Source: Asticcacaulis sp.
GTDB lineage: Bacteria; Pseudomonadota; Alphaproteobacteria; Caulobacterales; Caulobacteraceae
Assembly: GCA_024707255.1 (NCBI GenBank)
Contig: JANQAC010000002.1
Location: forward strand, 1,420,001-1,484,000
Reading direction: 5' to 3'
DNA: 64,000 nt
Shown here: piece by piece, positions 19,651-27,906 of the stretch
How the letters are laid out: every line of letters begins with the position of its first letter
Position numbering within the stretch: the first letter of the stretch is position 1
Notes under the pieces: generated by a model
Seen by the model: only the letters and a program-made list of their open reading frames with translations
What the model was told of the DNA's origin: nothing
The model's database searches: none
Position numbers and translations under genes: made by a program

Positions 19651-19908
19651 TTACGCGCCGGGAATTGTCGGCAGGGGGATATGGATGAAGTACATGAAGA
19701 CGATCACGAACACCCAGACGACCAGCGCCACCAGGCTGTTGATCCTGACCTTCTTCCACAGGTTATGGGTGATCGGCGCGCCGGGATCATTGCCCTTGAT
19801 GACCTCGGTGCCTTCTTCCACCGGTGTGCGGTTCCACAGCGGCAGGATGGCGAAAAAGGTCACCCACCAGATCATCAGATAGATGGCGGCCCAGCTAATC
19901 GGGTTCAT
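19651..19908 (-). CDS. DUF1467 family small membrane protein
   Basis: An 85-aa protein with two predicted membrane helices (ISWAAIYLMIWWVTFFAILPLW and INSLVALVVWVFVIVFMYFI). It has the family pattern WWxxFFAxLPLWNRT then a P-rich loop ending ITHNLWKKVRINS. DUF1467 proteins are common next to proS in alphaproteobacteria and have no known function. The gene stands alone, 34 bases downstream of argC's stop and upstream of proS. Confidence 0.85.
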   Translation of the reverse strand: MNPISWAAIYLMIWWVTFFAILPLWNRTPVEEGTEVIKGNDPGAPITHNLWKKVRINSLVALVVWVFVIVFMYFIHIPLPTIPGA

Positions 19909-19942
19909 TGGCGCTTCCTGTGGCGTTTCCTGTGATTGCGGC

Positions 19943-20887
19943 CTAGATCAGTCCCAGACCTTCTTCCACACCTAATACCAGATTGAGATTTTGTACAGCG
20001 GCGCCGGAAGCCCCCTTGCCGAGATTGTCGAACACCGCCACCAGGTTGGCCGTATCCTGGTCCGGATTGCCGAAGACATGGATCAGGAGTTGGTTGGTGT
20101 TGGCCAGCATGGCGCCATGAACCGCGCCAGTCTCGGCGCTTTCCTCAGCCGAGGCCACGCGCACGAATGGTTCGCCAAGATAATGCGCCGTCAGCAGGTT
20201 GCGCACCGCATCGATATCCGGTTCGTCCGGCAGCGCCCAGAGGTGCAGCGGCACCTGGACGATTAAGCCTTGCGGAAAATTGGCGACGACCGGCGTGAAA
20301 ATCGGCGGGCTTTCCAGGCCGGAATAGACGGTCATTTCCGGCAGGTGCTTGTGCGAAAGCCCGGTGGCATAGAGGCGCTCATGGCCCTTGCCGTACTCAG
20401 GGCCAGCCTCGAATTCGGCAATCATTGATTTGCCGCCACCGCTGTAGCCCGTCAGCGAGGTGGCAGTAATCGGGAAAAAGGACGGGATAATGCCGCCCTC
20501 GACCAAAGGGCGCGTCAGGGCAATGAAGCCTGTAGCGTGGCAACCGGGGTTGCTGATGCGTTTCGACGTCTTGATGGCGGCGCGCTGCTTATCGCTCATT
20601 TCCGGGAAACCGTAGGTCCAGTCCGGATCAGTGCGGAAAGCGGTGGAGGCATCGATTACGCGCACATCAGGATTTTCAACCATTGACACGGCCTCGATCG
20701 CCGCCTCGTCCGGCAGGCACAGGATCACCGCATTAGCCGAATTGAGCGCGTCCCTGCGGGCGGCGGCGTCCTTGCGCTTGCCGTCGTTGAGGCGGATCAG
20801 TTCGATATCCGGGCGCTTTTCCAGCCGCTCGCGGATCTGCAGACCGGTCGTGCCGGCTTCGCCGTCGATGAAGACTTTATGTGACAT
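19943..20887 (-). CDS. argC: N-acetyl-gamma-glutamyl-phosphate reductase (type 2)
   Basis: Third step of arginine synthesis: NADPH reduction of N-acetylglutamyl phosphate to the semialdehyde. It has the Rossmann start [17 protein letters not shown] and the active-site cysteine in SNPGCHATG. The length of 314 aa and the short architecture fit the type 2 ArgC of alphaproteobacteria. It is upstream of the DUF1467 gene. The 214-base gap to rpsI contains a palindromic repeat and the rpsI terminator. Confidence 0.94.
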   Translation of the reverse strand: MSHKVFIDGEAGTTGLQIRERLEKRPDIELIRLNDGKRKDAAARRDALNSANAVILCLPDEAAIEAVSMVENPDVRVIDASTAFRTDPDWTYGFPEMSDKQRAAIKTSKRISNPGCHATGFIALTRPLVEGGIIPSFFPITATSLTGYSGGGKSMIAEFEAGPEYGKGHERLYATGLSHKHLPEMTVYSGLESPPIFTPVVANFPQGLIVQVPLHLWALPDEPDIDAVRNLLTAHYLGEPFVRVASAEESAETGAVHGAMLANTNQLLIHVFGNPDQDTANLVAVFDNLGKGASGAAVQNLNLVLGVEEGLGLI

Positions 20888-20889
20888 GG

Positions 20890-21040
20890 TCTACCTTTCT
20901 CCCCCCCTGCTTGCGGCAACGCCGTTGTGGGAGAGGTGGCGAGATTGTCTCGCCGGAGGGGGCCGCTTACGTGGGGAACGCCCCCTCCGTCAGCTTCGCT
21001 GCCACCTCCCCCGCTACGCTTCGCTTGCAAGGGAGGAGAA
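20890..21040. repeat. inverted intergenic repeat of the CCCCCTCCGTC type
   Basis: GGGAGAGGTGGCGAGATTGTCTCGCCGGAGGGGG (broken into two arms near 20930-20962) is mirrored by CCCCCTCCGTCAGCTTCGCTG and CCACCTCCCCC at 20981-21012. An outer pair, CTTGCGGC near 20909 and GCTTGCAAGGGAGGAG near 21023-21038, adds to it. Similar GAGGGGG/CCACCTCCCCC palindromes are widespread between genes in alphaproteobacteria. It has no ORF. Confidence 0.7.
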
Positions 21041-21045
21041 TAAAG

Positions 21046-21076
21046 AAAAAGCGCTCCGGTTGCCCGAAGCGCTTTT
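21046..21076 (-). terminator. rho-independent terminator after rpsI
   Basis: On the minus strand AAAGCGCTtCGGGCAACCGgAGCGCTTT forms an 8-10 bp stem followed by TTC/TTT. It is 25 bases past the rpsI stop and closes the rplM-rpsI operon. Confidence 0.85.
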
Positions 21077-21101
21077 CCGCATGAGTTTGTGACTCGTGCG
21101 A

Positions 21102-21587
21102 TTAACGCTTCGAGAACTGGAAGCTCTTGCGCGCCTTGGCGCGGCCGTACTTCTTACGCTCGACGACGCGCGAGTCGCGGGTCAGGAAGCCGGCAGCCTT
21201 CAGAGTCGGGCGCAGGCCCGGCTCGTAATAGGTCAGGGCCTTTGACAGGGCGTGGCGGATGGCGCCGGCCTGGCCGGAGAGGCCCGAACCGACAACCGTA
21301 ACCATGACGTCGAACTGCGAGGCGCGGTCGGTCAGGTTCAGCGGTTGGGCAATCATCATGCGCAGGACGGGACGAGCGAAATACACTTCCTGTTCGCGGT
21401 CATTGATGACCCACTTCCCGGAACCTGGCTTGATCCAGACGCGGGCGATGGCGTTCTTGCGCTTGCCGGTGGCATAGGCGCGGCCGTACTTGTCGAGAAT
21501 CTGGACGCGGACGGGCGCGGCTTCAGGATTCGACGACAGGGAAGCCAGGGCTTCCATACCTTGAGCGGGAGCTTGGATATCGGACAT
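21102..21587 (-). CDS. rpsI: 30S ribosomal protein S9
   Basis: Small-subunit protein whose C-terminal tail reaches the P-site tRNA. It has 161 aa, with an N-terminal extension of about 30 residues and the S9 core from [18 protein letters not shown]. It ends with the conserved basic tail [11 protein letters not shown]. It starts 2 bases after the rplM stop, the standard rplM-rpsI operon. Confidence 0.96.
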   Translation of the reverse strand: MSDIQAPAQGMEALASLSSNPEAAPVRVQILDKYGRAYATGKRKNAIARVWIKPGSGKWVINDREQEVYFARPVLRMMIAQPLNLTDRASQFDVMVTVVGSGLSGQAGAIRHALSKALTYYEPGLRPTLKAAGFLTRDSRVVERKKYGRAKARKSFQFSKR

Positions 21588-21589
21588 TG

Positions 21590-22063
21590 TTATGCGCTCC
21601 GGACGTTCTTGCGGTTCAGCGACTTGAAGTCGACGACTTCCGGTTGCTGAGCTTCGTGGGGATGGGCGGCGCCGGCGTAGATACGCAGGTTGGTCATTTG
21701 ACCACGGGCCAGCGGGCTTTCCTTCGGCATCATGCGCTCGACAGCCTTGGTCAGGACGCGTTCCGGATACTTGCCGTTCAGCAGTTGGCCAAGCGTGCGC
21801 TGCTTGACGCCGCCGGGATGGCCGGTGTGCCAGTAGAAGATTTCGTTTTCCTTCTTGCCGGTCAGGTGGACCTTCTCGGCATTAATGACGACGATATAGT
21901 CGCCGGAATCAACGTGCGGCGTATAGGTGGGCAGGTGCTTGCCGCGAAGACGCATGGCGATGTACGAGGCCAGACGGCCGAGCACGGCGTCCTCGGCGTC
22001 GATCACGATCCACTTCTTCTCGACATCAGCGGGCTTCAGCGCCGCAGTCGTGGAGGTCAACAT
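21590..22063 (-). CDS. rplM: 50S ribosomal protein L13
   Basis: Early-assembling large-subunit protein. From the ATG at 22063 it is 157 aa with the L13 signatures [34 protein letters not shown], and [15 protein letters not shown]. It then has the [21 protein letters not shown] segment. The upstream extension to 22180 is not L13-like. It leads the rplM-rpsI operon, so a promoter should lie in 22064-22180. Confidence 0.96.
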   Translation of the reverse strand: MLTSTTAALKPADVEKKWIVIDAEDAVLGRLASYIAMRLRGKHLPTYTPHVDSGDYIVVINAEKVHLTGKKENEIFYWHTGHPGGVKQRTLGQLLNGKYPERVLTKAVERMMPKESPLARGQMTNLRIYAGAAHPHEAQQPEVVDFKSLNRKNVRSA

Positions 22064-22233
22064 GATAAAATCCTTAGGTTTCCATCCGAAAAGGATATCC
22101 GGGCGGAGAAGAGCGCGGGATATACGGGAGAGACCCCGACCTGTCAACGCATTATTTTCAGCAAAAGCACCAGCAATCAATTGTTTTTAATGAGAAATTT
22201 CACAAAGGTATTAAATTACCGCAACATTTTTCG

Positions 22234-22251
22234 CTGTCACGAAACGGTAAT
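22234..22251 (+). promoter_or_regulatory. possible Pho box upstream of the PhoX-like gene
   Basis: CTGTCAC-GAAA-CGGTAAT fits the layout of two 7-base repeats with 4-base spacing. The first repeat is near the CTGTCAT consensus, the second matches at 5 of 7. It lies about 45 bases before the ATG of a phosphatase gene, where PhoB control would make sense. The second half is weak, so this is tentative. Confidence 0.4.
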
Positions 22252-22295
22252 ACGGACGTGGCAACTCCTGAACATAGCTCATTTGTGAGGATAAT

Positions 22296-23720
22296 ATGCA
22301 AATTTCCCGACGTATCATGCTTGGCGGTGCGATCGCTACGTCTTCCGCTTTCGCTGGCCTTGGCCACCGTGCCCTGGCCGCTGCCCGCGTCGAACCAGCC
22401 GCCGATCCCGGCTATCTCAGCGAAATCAAAGGCTATGGCCCGCTCCTGCCAGATCCGAAAGGCTTCATAGACCTGCCGGACGGCTTTTCCTACACAACCT
22501 TCTCGGCCCTGGGTGAAACCATGGATGATGGTTTCAAGGTGCCTGGACTGCATGACGGCATGGCCGCCTTTCCCCACACCTCACCCGACAAGGTGGTGCT
22601 GGTGCGCAATCACGAGATCAAGCACAATATCACCGATATCGGCCCGCTCGGCGACCGCCACCAGTTAATCGACAAACTGGATCGCACGCGCGTTTACGAT
22701 CATGACACCAACGGCGCGCCTTTGAGCGGCGGGACCACCACCCTCGTCTACAATGTAAAGACCCGGCAACTGGAAAGCCACTTCCTGTCGCTGACCGGCA
22801 CCTCGACCAACTGCGCCGGCGGTCCGACGCCATGGGGTTCTTGGCTGTCTTGCGAAGAAACGACGCAAACCGCCGGAGACGGCGTCAAAAAGGACCACGG
22901 TTTCGTCTTCGAGGTGCCCTCCGGCTACAAAGGCATTGCCGCCCCGGTGCCGATCAAGGCCATGGGCCGCTTCAACCACGAGGCCGTCGCCATCGATCCG
23001 CGCACCGGCATCGTATACATGACCGAGGATATGTCGGATGGCGCCTTCTACCGCTACCTGCCGAACGACACGCGCTATCTGCACAAGGGCGGCCGCCTTC
23101 AGGCCCTGGCCTTCCGTGACGTGCCCCGCGCCGCCACCAGCAACAAATATGCGCATCTTTGGAATGTCGGCGACCGTCACGCCGTCACCTGGATTGACCT
23201 GAAGGACGTCGAAAGCCCGGACGACAGCCTGCGAACGCAAGCCTATCTCAAAGGGGCCGCCCGCTTCTCGCGCGGCGAAGGCATCCATTACGGTCATAAT
23301 GAACTGTTCTTCGCCTGTACCTCTGGCGGCGCGAAAGCCTATGGCCAGCTCATGCGCTATATCCCCAGCCCTTATGAAGGCAGCGACCGCGAAAAGGACC
23401 AGCCGGGCCAGATCGAGCTGTTCGTCGAATCCGGCGACCTGCGTGTCATCGATTATGCCGACAACCTGACCGTGGCGCCGTGGGGCCACCTATATGTCTG
23501 TGAGGACCGTTATTCCGACGTGCTGAATAACCACCTGCGCATTGTCACGCCTGAAGGCAAGGTGACAACCTTTGCCCGCAATGTCGACGCCCTGCATTCG
23601 GAATGGGCCGGCGTCACCTTCTCGCCGGACGGCTCCACCCTGTTCGCCAATATCCAGACCAACAGCGTCACCGTGGCCATTACCGGGCCCTGGGAAAAGT
23701 TCAGTCGGCAGGTCGTCTAG
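22296..23720 (+). CDS. PhoX-family (DUF839) exported phosphatase-like protein
   Basis: The 474-aa protein opens with a twin-arginine signal (MQISRRIMLGGAIATSSAFAG). This implies folded, metal-loaded export by Tat, as for PhoX alkaline phosphatases that use iron and calcium. The beta-propeller has the family pieces LVRNHEIKHN, TNCAGGPTPWGSWLSCEE, GRFNHEAVAIDPRTGIVYMTED and LTVAPWGHLYVCED. Many DUF839 members are only phosphatase-like, so activity is inferred. A possible Pho box precedes it. Its stop overlaps the convergent ctaA stop in the sequence CTAG. Confidence 0.85.
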   Translation: MQISRRIMLGGAIATSSAFAGLGHRALAAARVEPAADPGYLSEIKGYGPLLPDPKGFIDLPDGFSYTTFSALGETMDDGFKVPGLHDGMAAFPHTSPDKVVLVRNHEIKHNITDIGPLGDRHQLIDKLDRTRVYDHDTNGAPLSGGTTTLVYNVKTRQLESHFLSLTGTSTNCAGGPTPWGSWLSCEETTQTAGDGVKKDHGFVFEVPSGYKGIAAPVPIKAMGRFNHEAVAIDPRTGIVYMTEDMSDGAFYRYLPNDTRYLHKGGRLQALAFRDVPRAATSNKYAHLWNVGDRHAVTWIDLKDVESPDDSLRTQAYLKGAARFSRGEGIHYGHNELFFACTSGGAKAYGQLMRYIPSPYEGSDREKDQPGQIELFVESGDLRVIDYADNLTVAPWGHLYVCEDRYSDVLNNHLRIVTPEGKVTTFARNVDALHSEWAGVTFSPDGSTLFANIQTNSVTVAITGPWEKFSRQVV

Positions 23721-24766
23721 CGAAATACCCGGTCGGCGCGCGCCACGCTCCAGGTCAGCCATACCGCCAGCGCCAGCACACAGACCGCAACCACCTGATG
23801 CGCCAATGCAAAGCCCAGCGTGACGACTGTAATCAAAGTGGTCACGCCCAGGGCCGCCTGAACCCAGGTGGCGGTCACCAGCGTCGCCGACAGGGATTTC
23901 AGGCCATCGTCATTGATCTTGCGCGCCATCACCAGGGCATAGGCCGTGGCGAAAATCAGCAGCAGATAGGCATTCATTCGGTGCATGAACTGCACAAGCC
24001 CCTGATCGTGCAGGAAGCTGTAGCCGACGCCTTTCGCCCAGTCGACCGGCGGGAAGATATGCCCGTTCATCAGCGGCCAGTCATTATAGACCAGGCCCGC
24101 GCGATTGCCGGCCACCAGGGCGCCCAGCATACACTGTACGAAAACAACCAGCAAAAGCAGCCACGTCACCGCTTTCCAGCCATCCGGCGCCCCACGGCCA
24201 CGCGTTTGCCCTTCCAGCGCCTCAAGCCCAGTCCAGATAGAGCCGCACATCAGGATCAGCGCCAGCGACAGGTGCGTCATCAGCCTTTCCGGCGCCACTT
24301 CGGTCCGGTACTGCAAGCCGGAATGGACCATCCACCAGCCGACAAAGCCCTGGACCGCGATCAGCCCGACCAGCACGCCGCAGCGCCAGATCAGCCTCGC
24401 CGGTATCGCCTTCGCCAGCAACAGGCCGATAAAGCCCACAAGGTAGACCAGCCCCAGCAAACGCGCGAGCAGGCGATGCGCCCATTCCCACCAGTAGATG
24501 CCCTTGAACTGCTCCAGGTCCATATGGGCGTTCATGATGCGATACTGCGGTATCTTCTGATAGCCCTCGAAGGCCGCCTGCCAGTCGGTTTCGTTCATCG
24601 GCGGCAGGACACCTGTCACCGGCTTCCATTCGGTGATCGACAGGCCGGATTCGGTCAGCCGGGTGGCCCCGCCGACGCAAACCAGGGCCAGAACCAGAAA
24701 GGCCGCCACAAACAGCCAGGCCGCCACCAGGGGTGACTTGAGGGGAAGTCGCGCCATACGCTTCAT
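23717..24766 (-). CDS. ctaA: heme A synthase CtaA (COX15 type)
   Basis: Oxidises the C8 methyl of heme O to a formyl, giving heme A for aa3-type cytochrome oxidase. There are eight hydrophobic helices in 349 aa. The conserved motifs are CVGGATRLTESGLSITEWKP near the N-terminus, WWEWAHRLLAR with a heme histidine, VHSGL and a C-terminal MHRMNAY. The length matches the COX15 group of alphaproteobacteria. It is a single gene, convergent with the PhoX-like gene. Confidence 0.95.
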   Translation of the reverse strand: MKRMARLPLKSPLVAAWLFVAAFLVLALVCVGGATRLTESGLSITEWKPVTGVLPPMNETDWQAAFEGYQKIPQYRIMNAHMDLEQFKGIYWWEWAHRLLARLLGLVYLVGFIGLLLAKAIPARLIWRCGVLVGLIAVQGFVGWWMVHSGLQYRTEVAPERLMTHLSLALILMCGSIWTGLEALEGQTRGRGAPDGWKAVTWLLLLVVFVQCMLGALVAGNRAGLVYNDWPLMNGHIFPPVDWAKGVGYSFLHDQGLVQFMHRMNAYLLLIFATAYALVMARKINDDGLKSLSATLVTATWVQAALGVTTLITVVTLGFALAHQVVAVCVLALAVWLTWSVARADRVFR

Positions 24767-24810
24767 TCAGATATCCAACTTTTAGAACTTTTCTTTAACG
24801 CGCACCTTAA

Positions 24811-24838
24811 TCCGAAAAGTGCGTTACACTTTTCGGGA
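24811..24838. repeat. TCCGAAAAGTG hairpin repeat
   Basis: TCCGAAAAGTG and CACTTTTCGGGA form an 11-bp inverted repeat around CGTTA, followed by TGCGCTT. Sequences of this form are a common small intergenic repeat in alphaproteobacteria. It lies 45 bases upstream of ctaA and could also form a structure in its leader. Confidence 0.55.
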
Positions 24839-25009
24839 TGCGCTTAGCCAATTCCGCCGCCCACCCCTGTTTCAAATCCTTGCCGTTTGCCTGAAGAGAT
24901 TGTAACAAAGGTATGGCGTCGCTTTGATTTTGCCCATACCGCAACGGGCAATTCAAGCGCTTCGCGCACGAAAAAGGCCGAACAATGGCCAAGAAAGGAC
25001 CCCTCAGCC

Positions 25010-25267
25010 ATGACGGCAGAGAACTACATCCTCGCCACCCTGGCCGGTTTTGTGGTCGGCTGGATCGCCAACGCCATGAGCAAAAGCCGTTTCAGCTTTC
25101 CCATCAATGTCTTCGTCGCCATTTTCGGCGCCGTCCTGCTCAATTTTTTCACCCAGAGCAGCGAAATGATCGGCGATCACTTTTTCTCGATCCTGATGGT
25201 ATCCTTCGCTGGCAGTTCGGTATTGCTTGGCCTGTTCCACCTCACCCGCATGATCGAGCGCCGCTGA
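25010..25267 (+). CDS. GlsB/YeaQ/YmgE-like small membrane protein
   Basis: An 85-aa protein with three hydrophobic segments (YILATLAGFVVGWIANAM, FPINVFVAIFGAVLLNFF, and ILMVSFAGSSVLLGLFHL). The pattern GFVVGWIANAM resembles the transglycosylase-associated family GlsB/YeaQ, whose role is unclear. The ATG at 25010 (MTAENY) is chosen because the region upstream is polar and unlike the family. The stop overlaps the next ATG (TGATG). It heads a three-gene overlapping set. Confidence 0.6.
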   Translation: MTAENYILATLAGFVVGWIANAMSKSRFSFPINVFVAIFGAVLLNFFTQSSEMIGDHFFSILMVSFAGSSVLLGLFHLTRMIERR

Positions 25268-25503
25268 TGCCAGGTCCGCTTGACCGCCTCAGCCTGCCCC
25301 AGCGCCGCGCCATCACCTGTCTGGGGATTCTCATATGGCTGGGCTTTTACGTCTGCGTGGTCGCCGCATTGGCCGGCTTCCTGCATGGCGGCCAGATCAC
25401 GGCCCTGATCTTCTACGCCCTGGCCGGCACCCTGTGGGGTGTGCCGATCATTCCGCTGATCTCCTGGTCGGAAAACTACAAAGGCAAGAAGAAAAACAAA
25501 TGA
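25267..25503 (+). CDS. small two-helix membrane protein, probably DUF2842
   Basis: A 78-aa protein with helices at AITCLGILIWLGFYVCVVAALAG and ALIFYALAGTLWGVPIIPLI, and a basic tail GKKKNK. The spacing and the GxLWGxPxxPLIxW ending fit DUF2842, a family of unknown function found in alphaproteobacteria. It is coupled on both sides: its ATG overlaps the upstream stop and its stop overlaps the next ATG (ATGA). Confidence 0.55.
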   Translation: MPGPLDRLSLPQRRAITCLGILIWLGFYVCVVAALAGFLHGGQITALIFYALAGTLWGVPIIPLISWSENYKGKKKNK

Positions 25504-26102
25504 AAGAAGAAACGGCCAGACCGGTATTACCCGCTATCGGCAAGGGGCGACTGGAAGCCTTCAGCGACGGCGTCATCGCCATCATCATCACCATCATGGT
25601 GCTGGAACTGCAGACGCCCGAAGGCGTCGACCTCCACGCCCTGCTCGATGTCGGCCACACCTTCCTGCTCTATGCCTTAAGCTTCATCTATGTCGGCATC
25701 TACTGGAACAACCATCACCATCTGCTCCATGCCTGCCACAAGATAAATGGCGGCGCCCTGTGGGCCAACCTGCACCTGCTGTTCTGGCTGTCGCTGGTCC
25801 CCTTCACCACGCGCTGGATGGGGGAAAGCGATTTCGCCACCATCCCCACAGCCGCCTATGGCCTATCCCTGCTGATGCCCTCCATTGCCTATTCCATACT
25901 GGTGAAGGTGCTGATCGCCGTGAATGGCAGGGACAGTCTGGTGGGGCGGGCGATCGGCAGTGATCTGAAAGGCTATATCTCGACGGCCATCTACATCCTG
26001 GGGCTGGCCCTGACGGTCTGGAACAGCTTTGCCGGCATTGCCTGCTATGTGATCGTGGCCCTGATCTGGCTGGTGCCGGACAGGCGGATCGAACACGAAT
26101 AA
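25500..26102 (+). CDS. TMEM175-family potassium channel-like protein
   Basis: Bacterial TMEM175 proteins are six-helix potassium channels that lack the usual selectivity filter. Here 200 aa contain the hallmark RLEAFSDGVIAIIITIMVLE in the first helix, then YALSFIYVGIYWNNHHHLLH and WANLHLLFWLSLVPFTTRWMG. The family motif RxxxFSDGVxAI is exact. The ATG overlaps the stop of the small protein before it, so the three genes are likely one transcript. Confidence 0.88.
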   Translation: MKEETARPVLPAIGKGRLEAFSDGVIAIIITIMVLELQTPEGVDLHALLDVGHTFLLYALSFIYVGIYWNNHHHLLHACHKINGGALWANLHLLFWLSLVPFTTRWMGESDFATIPTAAYGLSLLMPSIAYSILVKVLIAVNGRDSLVGRAIGSDLKGYISTAIYILGLALTVWNSFAGIACYVIVALIWLVPDRRIEHE

Positions 26103-26137
26103 TCCCCGGTGTTTTGCGGCAGTCTATGCTTTTGGGC

Positions 26138-26494
26138 ATGGAACAGACCGATATCACCCAGCGCCTGCGTAAACTCGCTTTAGATCTGCTTGATGCCTAC
26201 GAGCAGATTGATACACCCGCCACCTTTGCCGAAGCCGACCGCGCCGCCAAGGCGCTGATCTCGATTGGCAAGGCAATTAAACTGGCCTGGGATGAGGCGG
26301 CTGCACCAAAACCGGCTGTGCCGCCAATTGCTCCGGCACCGCGAAAGGCGTCGGGACCGTCGCCCTATCTGGAGGTCGAGCGCCAGGCCAGAGCGCTTAT
26401 CGAGGCCGACAAGGCGCTTCGGGGCGGCCAGTTGAGCGATGCAGAAATTGATGCGCTGCTAGGACTGCCTGATCCGGCCGTCAGACGGCTTTGA
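26138..26494 (+). CDS. hypothetical protein, alpha-helical
   Basis: I do not recognise this 118-aa protein. It has an N-terminal acidic helical region (LRKLALDLLDAYEQIDTP), an Ala/Pro-rich linker in the middle, and a C-terminal helix (EVERQARALIEADKALRGGQ) ending in LSDAEIDALLGLPDPA. No signal peptide or membrane helix is seen. The start could be the ATG at 26126 or 26138. It follows the TMEM175 gene by 35 bases in the same direction. Codon use is like its neighbours, which favours a real gene. Confidence 0.55.
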   Translation: MEQTDITQRLRKLALDLLDAYEQIDTPATFAEADRAAKALISIGKAIKLAWDEAAAPKPAVPPIAPAPRKASGPSPYLEVERQARALIEADKALRGGQLSDAEIDALLGLPDPAVRRL

Positions 26495-26498
26495 GCAG

Positions 26499-26581
26499 AA
26501 CCACGAATGCACCAATTTAAGCATTGTCTCGCCCAAAAGTACGCAAGTTTTATTCGTGTTTATTCGTGTGCATTCGTGGTT
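26499..26581. repeat. inverted repeat with CACGAAT/ATTCGTG motifs
   Basis: AACCACGAATGCAC (26499-26512) is mirrored perfectly by GTGCATTCGTGGTT (26568-26581). The right arm also carries two tandem TATTCGTGT copies. Similar CCACGAAT...ATTCGTGG elements occur between genes in many unrelated bacteria. It starts 5 bases after the stop of the hypothetical gene and may act as its transcription end. Confidence 0.65.
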
Positions 26582-26619
26582 ACAAAATGATGGTGTCGCT
26601 GCGCGACGCTTTCTCAGTG

Positions 26620-26706
26620 GGAGCGACAGGATTGATTACGCTTCGCTCCATCGCGTCTTCATGACAGGCAAGCCTGTCATTCGCCGTCGAACCTTTTACG
26701 GTTCGA
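26620..26706. repeat. stem-loop-rich region with a tRNA-Pro 3' fragment
   Basis: GGAGCGACAGGATTGA at 26620-26635 is identical to 26778-26793, the T-arm and acceptor part of the tRNA-Pro gene. After it come two clean hairpins: ATGACAGGC-AA-GCCTGTCAT (26661-26680) and TCGAACC-TTTTAC-GGTTCGA (26687-26706). The partial copy of a tRNA 3' end suggests a remnant of an integration site or a repeat derived from tRNA. Confidence 0.5.
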
Positions 26707-26724
26707 AGCTTGGCGCGCAGACCT

Positions 26725-26770
26725 GAAACAAATAAGCCGTGGGCCTTTGGGCCCACGGCTTATTTGTTTC
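26725..26770. terminator. perfect 20-bp hairpin terminator after tRNA-Pro
   Basis: GAAACAAATAAGCCGTGGGC pairs perfectly with GCCCACGGCTTATTTGTTTC around six bases. The flanking TTATTTGTTT runs serve either strand. It lies 3 bases downstream of the tRNA-Pro CCA end. Confidence 0.85.
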
Positions 26771-26772
26771 AA

Positions 26773-26848
<76 letters not shown>

Positions 26849-26960
26849 CCAAAACATAAGGAAAACAGCAGGTGTCGCCCCTAAGAGAGGCGGCTTATAG
26901 AGACGAACATCGCCTGCGGCAATCCCCAAAAGTCAGATTTCCGGGAAATTCCACCGGAAA

Positions 26961-27464
26961 TTAACTGCGCTTCGCAAGGTCGATATGGCGCGCCAGGCTG
27001 GCCTGAGCCTCTTCCAGAGCATTGGCGATTTTCAGAAAACGGTCGCGCATCTCGGCTGACATCGCCGCTGGCGGAACCGACGCGCCACCAAAGACCGGCT
27101 GACGCACACCTTCAGCATCCTCAGCCGCGATTTCATCCTGTGACACCAGCCCCTGCTCGGTCGCCACCACTTCGTCAGCCGGGCCGGAATAGCGTTCGCC
27201 GGAGGGATTGAGAATGGCCTTCTGCCCCTCATCCTTGAACAGCTTCTGCACGCCGCGAATGGTGAAACCACGATCATAAAGAAGCGTCTTTACGCCCATC
27301 AGCAGGTCGATATCCTGCGGGCGGTAAAAACGGCGGCCACCGGCGCGCTTGGTCGGACGAATGAAGGTAAACTTGGTCTCCCAGAAACGCAGCACATGCT
27401 GCGGCACGCCCAGAGCATCGGCGGTCTCGGAAATGGTCCGTAAGGCGAGCGGCCCCTTGTTCAC
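26961..27464 (-). CDS. MerR-family transcriptional regulator
   Basis: A 167-aa regulator with a GTG start at 27464. The N-terminal winged helix-turn-helix reads LRTISETADALGVPQHVLRFWETKF and then RAGGRRFYRPQDIDLLMGVKTLL, the MerR pattern. No cysteine metal-site motif is present and the C-terminal part ends in a helical region (ALEEAQASLARHIDLA). It sits 15 bases downstream of ihfA, the conserved arrangement plsX-fabH-ihfA-merR in alphaproteobacteria. The ligand is unknown. Confidence 0.9.
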   Translation of the reverse strand: MNKGPLALRTISETADALGVPQHVLRFWETKFTFIRPTKRAGGRRFYRPQDIDLLMGVKTLLYDRGFTIRGVQKLFKDEGQKAILNPSGERYSGPADEVVATEQGLVSQDEIAAEDAEGVRQPVFGGASVPPAAMSAEMRDRFLKIANALEEAQASLARHIDLAKRS

Positions 27465-27479
27465 CGGTGCGCTACCTCG

Positions 27480-27782
27480 TTACTCGTGCGTGCCGGCATC
27501 GACACGCGCCTTGACGATCTGCGAGGCGCGGAACGAGATCACCTTTCGCGGATCGATGGCCGCAGGCTTGCCGGTCTTGGGATTGCGGCCGACGCGGGCA
27601 TTCTTTTCACGCACCTGGAAAACGCCAAAGCCCGACAGCTTCACCGTATCGCCGCGCTCCAGCGCTTCAACCACCAGATCAAGCGTGCGTTCAACAATCG
27701 CCGCGCATTCCTGCCGCGGCAGGCCCAGTTCATTGTGAACGTCTTCGAAAAGTTCGGCTCGCGTCAAGGTCTGCGATTTCAT
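27480..27782 (-). CDS. ihfA: integration host factor subunit alpha
   Basis: DNA-bending architectural protein that pairs with IhfB. The ATG at 27782 gives 100 aa, the normal size. It contains KLSGFGVFQVREKNARVGRNPKTGKP, with the DNA-intercalating proline in the beta arm and the family signature. It lies downstream of fabH and upstream of merR. In Caulobacter IHF supports many cell-cycle promoters. Confidence 0.95.
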   Translation of the reverse strand: MKSQTLTRAELFEDVHNELGLPRQECAAIVERTLDLVVEALERGDTVKLSGFGVFQVREKNARVGRNPKTGKPAAIDPRKVISFRASQIVKARVDAGTHE

Positions 27783-27906
27783 GGTCTCAAGCGCCCCCTG
27801 CAGAATGGTTTTAACCAAAGCAAGCCCGCACAATGCCGCAATTATCGCTATCCGTCAAAGGCTTATAGAGAACTTATGATAAAAAACGTCCGTTACGGGA
27901 ATAACC

